64,000 nucleotides of DNA from Gymnopus androsaceus JB14 (lineage: Eukaryota; Basidiomycota; Agaricomycetes; Agaricales; Omphalotaceae). Under the pieces are notes generated by a model. That model ran no database searches. It was not told the DNA's origin and was given only the letters and a program-made list of their open reading frames with translations. The DNA lies in assembly GCA_009733575.1 (NCBI GenBank), contig ML769562.1, positions 78,944-142,943 of the forward strand. Reading direction: 5' to 3'. Each line of letters starts with the position of its first letter. Position 1 is the stretch's first letter. The position numbers were made by a program, and so were the translations under genes. This document shows positions 21,844 through 34,200 of the stretch, one piece after another.

Positions 21844-23735
21844 ATGTTTCGACGCGCCAGTTCGTCACTCAGGCCTCGGTTTGCAAGAGCATTTTCCACA
21901 CGTCTTGGCCGTCTTCCTAACTCTCAGGCCTCAATAGTCTCTAAACTTTCCTTCTTCAATTCAGTGACTGGAGATTCGTCTCAAAAAATCCCCGCGTTTC
22001 GAATATTAGATGGGACTGGTGTACCAGTAGATGGTGCTGAACTACCTGAGGTAGCTATCATCGGACTTGGCTTGACTATTCTCTCAGATTTTCTTTGCAG
22101 CTGGACGAGGCGTTTGCTAGAAAACTGTACGGTTCGGATCTTTGCCGTGGCGCCTTCCTTGTAACAAACAATCGCAACTTTCAGCTACGAACAAATGCAA
22201 CTTCTTCCTAATCTAGACAACATCCTATACAATGTGCAAAGACAGGGCAAGATATCGTTCTACGTACGTCTCACATCTCATAATCGCGTCGTTTCTAACT
22301 GGTCTGCAGATGACTGCTGTGAGCTCACCAACATCTTTATTTCTCCAAATCTCACTATTTCTAAAGTATGGTGAAGAGGCGACAATTATCGGCTCTGCTG
22401 CTGCCCTCGCCGACGACGATGAGTGAGTGTACTGGGTCTTTCCAAATGCTAAGGCTAACTTGAACTCTTAGGGTCCTAGGTTCGAAACATTTACTGAAAT
22501 TCTATCATTATTCCAAACTTTTTACGCAGGCCAATACCGAGAAATGGGTGTTCTTCTGTGGAGAGGCTTTGGTATTGAAAACGTCATGGCACAGTGCTTC
22601 GGGAATCATGAAGACACATCTGGTAAAGGAAGACAAATGCCTGTAGTAAGTATAACACATCCTTGAACCGTGGTCTTTGTCTCATCCCTTTTAGCACCTG
22701 GGTTCCACTAAACACCATTTTCACACTATATCTTCACCCCTTGCTACGCAAATTCCCCAAGCAGCTGGTGTAGCGTATGCTCTCCGTCGCTCTCCCGAAA
22801 GATCAAACTCTGTCGCCGCGTGTTTTTTCGGAGAAGGAGCTGCCTCCGAAGGTGGTACGTTTTGAACAAGCCATCTCTGTCTTGCTCGTAGTCATAATTT
22901 TCTCTAGACTTTCATGCTGGAATGCTACTAGCCTCAACCATACCTTCACCGGTTGTATTCATCGCACGGAACAACGGCTTCGCGATTAGTACCCCCAGTT
23001 CTGAACAGTACTACGGTGACGGAATCGCGAGTCGTGGGCCAGGATACGGTATCGACACTGTACGGCCGCTCGATTTGATTGTATATCACGTCTTTGACCC
23101 TCTTTCTATATAGGTACGAGTTGACGGAAATGATATCCTTGCCGTCTTGGTTGCAGTTCGCGAAGCGCGCAGACGATGCCTCGAACAAGGTAGAGCAGTC
23201 CTTGTGGAATGTATGTCGTATCGGTGAGCGTCCTTTGTTATATACATCCTCTCAACGTCAATTAACCTTTGGTTTTCAAGAGTCGGGCACCATTCCACTT
23301 CCGATGACTCTTTCGCGTACAGAGCCCGATCCGAAGTGGAGGACCGCAAGCGTATAGACAATCCCCTTACTCGATTCCGATTGTTTCTCGAGGGACGTGG
23401 ATGGTGGGATGCTCAAGCTGAAGAAGAGCTCAAGACGCGTCTCAGAGCTGACGTGTTGAAAGCCTTCAAGCATGCAGAGGCTCAGAGTCGCTGTGAGCTC
23501 AGTGAGATTTTCACAGATATATATGGAGGGGAGGAGCCTTGGAATATTGTGGGTTCATTTAAGATGATGAAAGTGCTTGCTGCTGACCCGCCTCGTGTGT
23601 TAGAAAGAGCAACGAGAGGAATTGGCCCGACTGGTGGCAAAGTATGGCCAAGATTGGCAGCCTTGGAAAGCAGAATTACAGAAGTTCAAGAACAATGGAC
23701 AGGATTTGATCAAAGAGCATTCTAAAAGCAAGTAA
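21844..23735 (+). CDS. BCKDHA: Branched-chain 2-oxoacid dehydrogenase E1 subunit alpha, mitochondrial
   Basis: Twelve exons encode the thiamine-diphosphate-dependent E1 alpha subunit that decarboxylates the 2-oxo acids of leucine, isoleucine and valine in the mitochondrial matrix. The arginine/serine-rich start [20 protein letters not shown] fits a targeting peptide. Landmarks are [42 protein letters not shown], the ThDP-binding [41 protein letters not shown], and the regulatory serine loop [12 protein letters not shown]. The C-terminus is [17 protein letters not shown] with a 55-base intron at 23,549-23,603 inside it. Two very small exons occur: 22310-22318 (9 bases, MTA) and 22472-22479 (8 bases). 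An in-frame ATG at 21,799 would add 15 residues; I prefer 21,844. The E1 beta subunit is not in the window. Confidence 0.94.
22310..22318 (+). other. 9-base micro-exon of BCKDHA
   Basis: ATGACTGCT, flanked by GT-AG introns 22264-22309 and 22319-22366, is required to code the conserved MT(A/S)YGEEA segment. It is supported by family conservation and reading frame. Confidence 0.85.
22472..22479 (+). other. 8-base micro-exon of BCKDHA
   Basis: GGTCCTAG between introns 22423-22471 and 22480-22529 is needed to read DDDEVLGQYREMG in frame. This is among the shortest exons in the window. Confidence 0.82.
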
Positions 23736-23868
23736 AGGTACTATAGATTCATTGTAATTAACGCTAATGTAATGTCCAAAACTCTTTGTACAATATCCTC
23801 AAATCATCTGGCTGTAAGCACTGAATGAGATTTAATACAATTGTCGCTTTCCTGACAATCTATATGTA

Positions 23869-25030
23869 CTAATGGCCATGCCCAAGAACGGAGCTTAAGA
23901 CGAAAGGAATAAAAATGCCGAGTATCGTTAATGATACTCGTGTCCTGTCGCTCATCTCGCCGGAGGAGTTCGCCTCTGAACGATGAGAAACCAATGTCGC
24001 GACGTTGAGGAAAGTTCCTCCCTGTGAAGCAATTTGAATGTGGAACCAATGAAACAGGGCGAATTTTAGTACGCACAGATAGTAATAGAGCAATCCCTGG
24101 CCAATCGGGATGTTCATTCCCACCAAAGAAGCTCAGAGCGAGATAAGTGAGTACAGCAGCGATAGGTGTGGATGCGCTAAAGGCAGCTAGATGTTTTTTG
24201 CATTGTGGACGCGGGAGAGACGTAGCGAGAAGCGAAGAAGTAAGAGCTAGAGATGTAGGCACTGTAACGACAGATTAGGAAATATGATCTCTGAAAGGTT
24301 CAAGTACTCACATTTGTGTATGATGATTGCCAGAAATACGATGAAAGAAAGATTCGAGGATTCTTTAGAGTCACTCAACGCTGGAAAGAAGGAAACGCCG
24401 AGGGCAAAGCCGTCCGCAAGACTGTGGATGACCAGTCCAAGAGTTAAAGGAATTGCTTGCATTTCTCCGGAGGGTTCTTGGTAAGTACTGGTCGTGGGCG
24501 TTGGCATATCAATTTGCGAGCGCGGCATTCCCTGTTCAACTTCCAAGTCACCTAGCTCAGCATCAAATTCGACTTCTGTAGGACGAGATGATTTGACATT
24601 TGACATTGAGATAGAATTGGAAGCCGGAGAATGAGAGTGTGGGGTGAGGAGTTGTTCAATTATAAGCATGAATGTAAACCCGCAGAGGAGAGACAGAGCT
24701 ATAGAAGAGCCAGAGATTTCCTCTGTCGGATGCGCATCCCCTAGAGCTTCGATTCCTCTGCATGAAATGCTCAAAGAACCACCTCAGATGAAAGAAGTTA
24801 TATGCGTACTCTGGAATAATTACTCCTAGAGCTGTTCCGAGTAGAAGCCCAGATCCCACTGTGGTCAATCGCATAAGGTGACTTTCTAAAGCAGGGCTAA
24901 ATCAGAACAATCTGCATAGTATCAGGTGAATGAAGACTTCTCAACTTGAAAAGACGAAGGATAAAGGCAGCATTCCGCATCCAAACGAAGCCCCGCCGAG
25001 CAGAGTAGTCATAATGAGAAGGCCGAGCAT
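23869..25030 (-). CDS. ZIP family metal (zinc) transporter, SLC39A9-like
   Basis: Five exons (25030-24946, 24885-24810, 24757-24312, 24261-24077, 24021-23869) encode about 315 residues with eight likely membrane helices. ZIP proteins move zinc or related divalent cations into the cytosol. Features are an N-terminal helix ending CGMLPLSF, SGLLLGTALGVIIPEGIEAL (helix II/III), a variable cytosolic loop of about 90 residues starting HSHSPAS and rich in acidic and Ser residues, then LTLGLVIHSLADGFALGVS carrying the metal-site histidine and aspartate of helix IV, and IVFLAIIIHKLPTS with the helix V histidine. The protein ends FVLSSVLGHGH. The short form and VIIPEG motif fit the ZIP9 (subfamily I) group, which localises to Golgi or plasma membrane in other organisms. 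The substrate is inferred from the family. Confidence 0.88.
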
Positions 25031-25419
25031 CCTTGACTGAAGAGTGGTATTCTGAGGGAAGAAGATTGGAGGAAGAAGTAAAATGAAATTGGAACGCGTG
25101 TGAACGACGTGTTGTTCCAGGCGCGCATCGATTAGGCGCCGTCGGTTTCTTGTTCTTTTTTATCTGTGAATTCTGGATGCTACGTACTGAACTCTATTTC
25201 AAAAACAGCGAACTATTAAGCGTGCGGGCTATAGATATATATATAACCGCTGCTACTCGCGAGAACAGCCCATACTTAAGATATATACATAATGGTATGA
25301 AATATCTAATATTATACTGAATCAAGAAAAAAAACATACAATATGAATCACAATAAATCAAAACCTTTGACCTGGCAGGTGCTATAACCTGTCGTCCTCC
25401 TCGCTACCCAGTAAGCTTA
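25031..25419. other. Intergenic, AT-rich
   Basis: This spans the ZIP promoter and the 3' region of the DUF262 gene. A TATATATATATA stretch lies near 25,230. No gene is seen. Confidence 0.5.
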
Positions 25420-27734
25420 CTAGAAACGCGTGCTAGTCCCATCCGACATTTGGGTATCATTTGAACCTCGATAGTGGGTCGCTGAGGGCCCACTGGGAGC
25501 CACTCTATCCATTTCTGCATCTCTATCCGCGGAAAGAGTACCGTTCCTCGAAGACGCGGGTGAGATAGGAATGTGGGCTCGAAAAGCTTCAGATGATGAT
25601 GAAGCTTTTCTTGGTGAGGAAGTAGTTGGTAGCGAGACGATTTTCTTTTTCTTCCTGGGAGCTGACATATCTGATGCAGGGGTTTCCTGACCTACGCCTG
25701 GCAGAGAGGCTGGAAAAGATGTGGATACAGCTGGAGTCAGCGGTGGCTTCCTTCGGGAAGGGCTGAGCTTCACAGCCCGTAGCTGCTGCTCTACTTCCTC
25801 ATCCTCCTGCTCCTCGTCCTTATACACCTGCTCCTCGTCCTTATACACCCGCTTTCGTTTACTCTTCGTAGGTTTTTGAGATTCCGGCTCCTTTTCCTTT
25901 ATCCTTTTGATAAAGTCGACGAGTGTCTTACCAACACGGACGTTCATGCGGACATCAGCATGGTCTTGACGAACGGAATAACGCATTTTGGTGATCGATG
26001 TGGAAAGTTCGCGTCGAGTTAACTGCAAGTGGACCGGCGGTAGGACTCCATGAACAAAGATCAAGAGAGCTATGCACATTATCTCAGCTGGGGAAACCTG
26101 CCACAAAAAAATTGAATCAACAAACACCAATATGTCGGGTTAATGACTGACCTTTTTGTATTCATGAAACGGTCCACTATACTTCGGAGTGGTTACCAGC
26201 CTCACGAATATATCGAAAGTTTCCCGAACTTGTATTTTCATGTCCTCTTCAACTTCTTGGGACGCTAGATCAGACATCAGCGAACTTGAATGTATTAGTA
26301 GCCACAAGTACAACAGATCATACCTGCCAACCATTTTTCCAATTGCGCTAAGGATCCTTGATTCTTCACCTCATCTGGGTCAGAAGCCCACTTCTCCATG
26401 CAGTAGACGGCTTGAGCGACACAACGAAAATCAGCTCCGCGACTCATCTCCCAAGAAATCGATGGACCACCGAGAGTATCATCGGAGACGTGAGATTTAA
26501 GCAGCTCGCGAATGAAGTCGGTACGAGGGGTACTAAGGGCACCAAGTTTCTCTGAAGGTGTTAAAGCCATACCCTGCTGTACTCTCTGTGAAAAAAGTAG
26601 GTGTTAGTCTGAGAATTTGCACAGCACAATCTTAGGAACCCGCAGGTACATCAGATAATCAAAGATGGGAATGGCAGCAAAGAAAAGAAAAAGCAAACAG
26701 CAATAAAACCTGACCTTGAATATATCTCTTTCATTTAAATCCGTCAAATCCGCGTACTCGACACACACAATCTGTTTGTTTGCAAACATCAAACGTAGCT
26801 TTTCTGGGAGAAGTTGACGTCTGGCATCCTGCTTAGAATCAACATTCTTGAACCAGTACTTTTGACCTGTTACACTGATAGAAAAATTAGGTCCATTCCC
26901 AGCTCAGATTAGATCAACATACGAATCTCGATCTATCAAATGTCCCACTGATAAGTCAGCATCAAGAACTATTAGTTTGATAACCTACGGGGAATCTAGA
27001 GGAAATGTAAGAGCACGTATAACCCTAGAAAAGGGAAGACTCGCCAAGCCATCCATGAACCTGTAATACGGAGAAAAGAGGGTTAATTTAACTTTATCAC
27101 AAGGAAAAGCACAAAGAAAAATCCATGACAACAAATGTGTGTGAACAAATCTGAACTTACAATTGTATACTGGTGAGACGCTGCTTTCCGTCAATGCAGG
27201 TTCGATGTTCTGACCCGTCGTCTTCAACGGAAACCGAGAATATAACCTTGGGGACAAACAGCAATAATCAGGATGAAGCAAAGAAGGACTAGAGTAGATC
27301 TTTGTTACTGAACTGGTGGAATGTAGAAATTGCGAAATATAGAGTCTATAAGGTTGATTTGCTTGTCTTTGGGCCAAACAACATCTGGAATGTTCCATGA
27401 GAAGAATTTCCTTGTGCAGAATGATGTACTAAAACTAGCCTCGTTGGTAGCTGGGGGAAAGATCTACTGTGGAACCCATTATAGCCTCTGAGAAGAGAAA
27501 ACTGAGTTCAAGTAAAGGAAATTGGTAAGGCAGTGAATACACACCGTAAAGAGCGCGAGAAGTATAGGTTGTTGCTCTTGGAGGTTTCAATGCTTGTTGC
27601 AACCTATACTCTTGTGGCGGAGCAGGTTGTTTACGGGCTTGAGATCTGGTCGGAGCATATTCTGGTTCAGAGTCTGAGTCTCCCTGAAGCTCATCATAGA
27701 CCAGATCAGAAAGTTCCGAGTCGGAGAAAGGCAT
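25420..27734 (-). CDS. DUF262 domain protein (fungal nuclear-type), function unknown
   Basis: Nine exons on the minus strand: 27734-27545, 27487-27440, 27384-27314, 27246-27161, 27060-26989, 26874-26715, 26585-26324, 26264-26152 and 26097-25420. The start MPFSDSELSDLVYDE is acidic. The DUF262 core reads DLSPSYQRDVVWPKDKQ, LIDSIFRNFYIPPVIF, then EHRTCIDGKQRLTSIQLFMDG, which is the conserved DGxQR motif. DUF262 is the N-terminal domain of bacterial GmrSD restriction enzymes, where DGQQR is needed for NTP use; fungi carry eukaryotic relatives with no established role. The C-terminal 200 residues are basic/serine-rich with KSKRKRVYKDEEQ repeats and RKKKKIV, suggesting nuclear localisation. Intron 2 begins GC (GCTAGT). 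A tandem VYKDEEQ duplication is visible. The domain is confidently recognised; the role is unknown. Confidence 0.82.
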
Positions 27735-28238
27735 GAAAAGATTGAGGAGAGGAGAGTGGAGGTAGTAGAGAAAGAAAGAATTGCTTGGGTACCAAGAAAT
27801 TTGTGGATCAAAACTCAAAGTTGTTATAATAAACAGCAACTGAACACATGAGGCTAGTAATCAACCCAGAACAGCCCATCAGGCCCACAGCCTGACGCGT
27901 GAGCAGTTCTGATTGGCCCATCATTTTGTTACCAAACCGCAATTGGAAGGTTGGAACCTGGTTACTTTGTTGAAAGCTTCTAGAAAGTTGTAGAAGTCGG
28001 GCGCCAAAGTTGGAAGGTCTGCATTTACACCTACATTCAAGCTGCCTTTGAACAGTGAGTCGCAGTTTGCCTGACGCTGGAGCTGTACTGTAAGGAAATG
28101 TAACCTAGTCAAGAGGATCTGATTCCAAGTACTGAGACAGAGTTTAAGTACAAATTGTTCAGTGGATGATGTTACAATGATACAAAACATGGAAATATTA
28201 GCAATACAGAAAGTTTCAAAGATGAAAGAGAACATGCT
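27735..28238. other. Intergenic region
   Basis: This is the upstream region of the DUF262 gene and the 3' region of the TPR gene. No supported ORF, repeat or RNA gene is seen. Confidence 0.5.
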
Positions 28239-31200
28239 CTATGAGCCTGGCGGTGGTCGCTTGAGAGAAACAGGGCCTCCTGTGGCTGTTTTTATTCGCT
28301 TCACCAGTGAATCATCCCCGGCTGAATCGGGAGCAGGTCGTTTTGCTGCTCCTTGGATCGTTATTCCACCACTTAACGGAGGCTGTTGCTTCAACGGCGC
28401 ACCTCTCCCGGCTCCTGCTCCAGGCGCACCTCCACGCACAACGCCACGAACAGCACCACGGGCCGCTCCCGCACCTCGCGCCGTCGCAGGTCCTCCTCGT
28501 CCACGACCAGCGGGAGTAGTAACGGGAGCAGTAACGGGAGGTGCCGAAGATGAAGCGACTACGCTTGAAGCAGGATTACCGACCGATGGAACAGAGGGTT
28601 TTCGAGGAAGCCCAGCATTTGCAGAACCGCTGGCAGGCGTAGGCGCAATGGATGCTGCGGAGGGGGAAGAAGTTACAGAGGGACTTGGAGGTGGAGGGGC
28701 TTTGGCGGGAAGAGGAACTATCTTGAAATCTTGTGCGATAATTCCCTGTGTCTTCCACGCCTGAATTTGGGCCTCATATTCCTTCAACTTCGTCTGTGCC
28801 CTGATAACCTGCGAATCCTTGATCTTCATCTTCGATGCAGCCTCCATTCTACCACTCTCTACAGCAGCCAATAACTCCTCCGCAAACTTTGCTTCCCTCT
28901 CCTTTAATCGCAGCAGCGACAGCCGCTTGGACGTCACCGTTCGAGCTAGAGGCCGTACCGGAAGTGGCTTTTTCGACGGCGAGTTTGAGTTCGGCTTGGT
29001 GTTTAGCTGTGAGGCGCTCTTCGAGGGCTTTGAGCTCTTCCTGATGCTTTTTCACCGACTCATCCGAAGAAACTTGGCCAGTCGGTGTTGCTTGCACTTC
29101 GCTTTTGACCTTTTCGATAGCAGCAGACACAGCAGCCCCCTGAGCGGCAGCGGCCTTTTGGCCGTCCTCCTCACGAGCTTTGTTAAGTGCCTGATACCTT
29201 GCAGAGAGCCTTTCCTGTCACAATTGTTAGCCCACACAAGTTAACAACGCAAATCGATACATACAAATGCGGCTTTGTTGCTCTTAGCAGTGTTCGATGA
29301 ATTCTCAAACTTCGCCGTCATGTCCTGGAAGGGAGAATGAGAATGAGTAACATGTGCCGGTCAAGTCTGAGGGTACATACTTTCAGTTCCGCTTCAGCTT
29401 TATCTCGTGCCGCAGTCAAAGCAGTCTTCTCAGCGTCCCAAGCTGGCGGCGCCTCTGAGGTACTGCCAGTGGGAGGCGCGGAATGCAACCCAGTTGGCTT
29501 TTTCGGCGAGCAGTTGGTCTCGTTCTGCCCGCAAAGAAGCCTAAAAGATTTCTGTTCAGCCAATTCTCAGACCAACTGATGAAGCAAACTTACAACTTCA
29601 GCGTTAGCAGCACCATCTGGCTGAGACACCGTCCCCTTGGATGATTCCAAGACAGCCTTTTCAGCCTGCAATGAAGTGTTGGTGGCCTGCAGTTCGCGCG
29701 TCTGCTTTTCCAAGGAGGTGATCTTTTCTTCGAGTTCCTTCTTCTCAGATGTTAGTTTCGACTTTGCGGCATTCAGCTCGCCCAAGTTGGCCTTGAACGT
29801 TGACATGTTCTTGGAGAAAGTCTCCCGGTAGTTGGCGAGATTGTCTTCGACGGCTTTGACCTAATGACGGGTTAACGGGACGTTGGAGAGACAAGAAAAC
29901 CAATATTTACTCGCGCCTTGTGTTGAGTAACATCATTCTCTCGTTGGCCAATAGTCTCCTCCAAGGAAACTTTCTCCGCTTTGAGTCGATCAATTTCGTC
30001 TTTGAGAGACTGCATCTCTGAAGGATCGACACGATCATACTGAAGGACAGTCAGAAAATTGGAAAGCGTCAACAATCGGTTGCAAACCTTGGTCAATAAT
30101 TGCTGGTTGCGAGCTTGCCACCTGCGATTCTCCTCCTCTAGTCGCTTGATCTGAGTATCTCGAGCTACCAACTCGGCGTTGGCGACACGGGCTTCCTCTT
30201 TAGCTGGTTCCAGCTGTTTCCCAAGGAGCTGAAGCTTCGTTTCCAACTCCTTCGCACGCTTTGCATGAGCTTCGGAGTCTGCTCGTAACGTCGCGTTGCT
30301 CTCTCGTAGAATGTTCATTTGATTAATTCGCTCCATGAGTTCATCGTGCTGTGCGCTGGACGCTGCTGCCTCGACGGCCTTTTCTCGCTCCTAGAAACAG
30401 ATACTCAGTTACACCTCCTACAATAACAGGGAAAAAAACGAACCTCGGATAACGTCCGCCTCGTCTCGTTGAGAGTCTGTTGTAGGTGATCGATTTGAGA
30501 CTTCATTCGAGTAGCTTCCTGTTTACTGAGCTCGAGCTGGAGATCCACAATCTCCTTTTCCTTGCGGAGATAAGCTACTACAGAGCGCAACTCTGAGAGT
30601 TTCGTGTCAGTATTATCGTTTGCATCGGATTCAGCAACGTCGGTGGATGTGGTCGACTCAGTAGCTTGACGGATGCGAGTAGCCTGAGAGCTAACAGAAT
30701 CGAGATGTTTATGGAGCAGATTGTTCTGCTCCACGAGATCGTTGGACCTATGAATATTCGTTGAATATAGACTTTAAACAAACATCGCACTTATAACTCA
30801 CCGTTTCTGCAACTCCTTGACTTCGTTATCCAGCGCCTGCTTCTGTTGCTGCCAGCTAATTTCCGAACTAGCAAGCTTGGCTGAGGCGGTTTCAGCGGCT
30901 GTTCGTGAATCCCTGACAGCGGCTTGTACAGAAGCAAGCTGCTTCTTGAGACTCTCTAGTGTCTTTCTGGACTCGGCATGCGACAAGAGTTCGTTGGTAT
31001 ACCGCTCCTCGGCAGCCTGAATATTAAACCGTCAACGGTCTATTCCATCATAGAGGGATCACCGATTTACCTTGGCACGTTCTTCCTGCTGTTTAATTTC
31101 GCTGTCGCGAGTGCTTCGATCGCTTTCAGACACCTTTTCAGATGTGCTGAGATCCACAATGGTGTCTTCCAGGGTCTTCTTGTCGTTCGCCCAGGCACTA

Positions 31201-34200
31201 CGTTCGTCTTCATACTGCTTTTGTAGATCATGATGTTTCGCAGTCAGCTCGGAAAGCTCGGTTTGGACAGCCTGTAGTCTTTCTTCGAGAGCTTGGCGGT
31301 CGGACTAGTGCAGACAGTCAGCCAGGTCGTCAAAAGCTCCATTAAAGGAAATTTACTTCGTATTTCGCGATCTGAGCGTCCGTGGAAGCCTTGTACTCTT
31401 CGTGAGTACTTTGGAATTCGCGCAGAGCGGTCTCGTTGGCTTCACTGATACTTTGGAATTGTTGAACATGAGATTTCGCTTGGGCAAGGTCGAACTCGGC
31501 AACTTTGAGGGCCGAACTAGAGATATTATGTGAGCGGATAGGAAACAAAAAAATGATAACTATATTCACCGAAGTTCTGCAACTTCAGCCTCGAGCTGCT
31601 GCTCTTGACTCATATCGGTATGGTCCACAGTGGCTATGGACACTGCCGCGGCGTTCGTATACTGCGAGTTTTTCCTCATTGCCTTTCATATGCTTGGTGA
31701 GATCTCCAACACGTTCTTCAAGATGAACTTTGCTAGTCTCAGCGACAGCAAGAGCTTCTCGCGTCTTTGGACAACTCTTGAGCCTAGTGTTCCAAGATAA
31801 GAACAAGCTCAAAACAATAAAAACAAGAACAGCATACCGATTTATCAAGGCGGTTCTGGAGCTCTCTGACCTCTACCTCTTTTTGCAACGTGATATTTCG
31901 GACAGAGTCGCGTTCCTGTGTTATTTGATTCCTCAGATCTTGCCTATATTGAGAGCTCAGTTGATGCATTCCACCAATATACTATGCTAAAAGACTTACG
32001 ACTGGCTCTCGAGCACCTGAAGTTGATTTTCCAAACGACGGCGGTCATTTTCCCCAGATCGCTCTAGATCATTGTGCATCTTCTGGACGTTGGTCATAAG
32101 ATCGGAAAGATGAGAACGTTCCATTGCGAGACTCTTGTTCTCCTCAACAAGACGACCTTGGACACTCTAACAAACAATCGTAAGAAAGTTGTTCTGTTCA
32201 TATGCATGGAATTGGCTAGACATACCTCCCATATACTCTTCTCTGCACGAAGGTTGGCACATTCATTGCGAAGCTGTTCGACGCGCGCGTTGGCGACGTG
32301 AAGATCCTCCGAAACGCGCCCACATTCGACATCAACCCGAGTCCATTGGTCAAACAGCTGCTGATTCCGCTTAGTAAGGTCATTGAGCTCCTGGTTCTGA
32401 AGACTAATCTGCTCTTGAAGCATATGGTTACGCTCTATGTTTCGAGATTAACATATCGCACGCAAGTCAGCGAGAAACATGAACATACCAGTTTGATTTT
32501 CGTTCTTGGCAGTAGCTTTGGCGAGATTAGCCTGCAACTGCCCGATTTCTCTCTGCGCGGCAATATTGTCCTCCCTGAGCCTGACCGAATCGACTCCCAT
32601 TTCAGTTCGGTACGTGTCAAACTGACTTTGGATGTCGGATAACTCTTTGGCAAGAGTAGAGGATGCACCGGATAGGTCGATTTCACCAGAGCTATTCACC
32701 ACGCCGGATGAACCTCCTGCCTGATTGGCACGCGCAACCATAGCTTTCAGAGCGTCTCTTTCCTGCGCGTATGCCTGGATAACACTATCGCTGTGTTTCT
32801 TCTGTTGCTCCAGTTTGGCATCAAGGTCCTGTATTATCGCATAAGTCTCCCTGATAGCCTCTTCCTGCTCCTTCTGCATCGCAACCTTGTACGCCTTCTC
32901 ATCACTCTCCATCTTGTCGCCGAGTTGACGGACGAGCTTGATGAGCTTTTGGTTTTGCTCCTGTAGCCCATCAATGGAACGGAAAAGGACGAGATTATTG
33001 GTGATGACTGTTTGCACGTCCTCGGCAGGGGCGATGTTTTCGAGCTCTTCGTCGGATGGGAAGTTGATATCGTCACGACGGGTAGCCTCCCTCAAGAGGT
33101 GCCGGACCTGACGTCCAAGATCGTCCAGTTGTCGTACAAGTAGGTCGTTTTCGTGAGATGATTTCTGCAGTTTCTCGGCGTTTTCCTGAGCAACCTTGGC
33201 TTGTGAGTCACGGTCAGCCATTGCCTGGGCAAGTTGCGAGGAGAGCAGAGAAGCTTCTGCTGTGACTCGATTGTATTCTACTCTTTGCTCGTTGAGAAGA
33301 GGAGCCTATAATCATGTTTAATTAAAGTCGCACATAAAATGATGAGGGAAAAATGCTTACCCGTTCCTGTACTTGAGCTATTACATCGGCAAGAGCATGT
33401 TCCATGCGTACATATTCTGCACACTTCTTTTCATGTACTTCCTGAAGCTCAACGTAGTCTTTGTAGACCTCGGTGAAGCTTTTGCCGTTCTTTTGCACCC
33501 TGCTGGCGATCGCGATGGTGGGACTGAGGTTCATCAAGCCATCGTTGGCTTCGTCAAGCACACCAGAGACTCTTCGCCCAGGGGTCATTGGCGCACCGCG
33601 GCCTGGAATAGGTAGCTCGCCTCGTCCCATCTTCTCCAACACCTTTTCCAACTGTTCGACCTTATGCTCCGCCAATTCCCGACCCTTCTTCTCCCTTTCA
33701 ACTTCAGCCCGAATGCCAGCGTCCTGTGATTCTCTCTTCTCCTCTTCCATATTCCACCGCCGCTCAATATCGTCCATGATGGTCTTTGTCTGCTTCTCAC
33801 GCTCCTCCAGCATTTCGACGAGTCGACGAAGAGATTTGGCTTCGGTGGAGTAGGTAGCTTCTTGCTCTGCAAGTTGCCCGGTGAGATCCTGAACCTTTGT
33901 GAGGGCTTGCGTCAATTGGTGGGTCTGAGATGTGTGAGAAGACTGCAAGGCTTTCAGCGTCGCCTGAGATGAGCTGTAGTTCTGGGTAGCGTCGCTGAGA
34001 TTAGCCTGGAGAGTAACAAACTCTGCCTGTTTCGTCCGACGGTAGTTGCCATATTCCTCAGACTTGGTCGCCAGTTCGCTATTGACACGCTCGACTTCGG
34101 ATTGTGCGAGTTGCAGTTGTTGGTTCAGAGACTCGAGTTTGAACTGATAGCAATGAGTATAATAGAAAAGTATAAAAATTTGTATTGCACACCTTGGTGG

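Noticed and set aside
22466..22490. GGTTCGAAA resembling a tRNA T-loop
   Set aside because: It lies at a BCKDHA exon/intron junction with no acceptor stem or anticodon arm around it. No tRNA gene was found in the window.
26923..26947. An extra short exon in the DUF262 gene near 26,923-26,947
   Set aside because: Including it breaks the frame before VTGQKYW. Joining 26,989 directly to 26,874 keeps the conserved frame.
28162..28764. 200-codon plus-strand ORF opposite the TPR C-terminus
   Set aside because: It is the antisense of a Gly/Ala/Pro-rich coding tail, where stops are rare on both strands. The minus-strand frame continues a conserved coiled-coil gene.
31783..31838. Alternative acceptor (CAAG at 31,777) that would keep the TPR frame without an indel
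   Set aside because: It removes AQEL, which continues the heptads, and the same exon needs another +1 shift anyway. It is possible but less likely.
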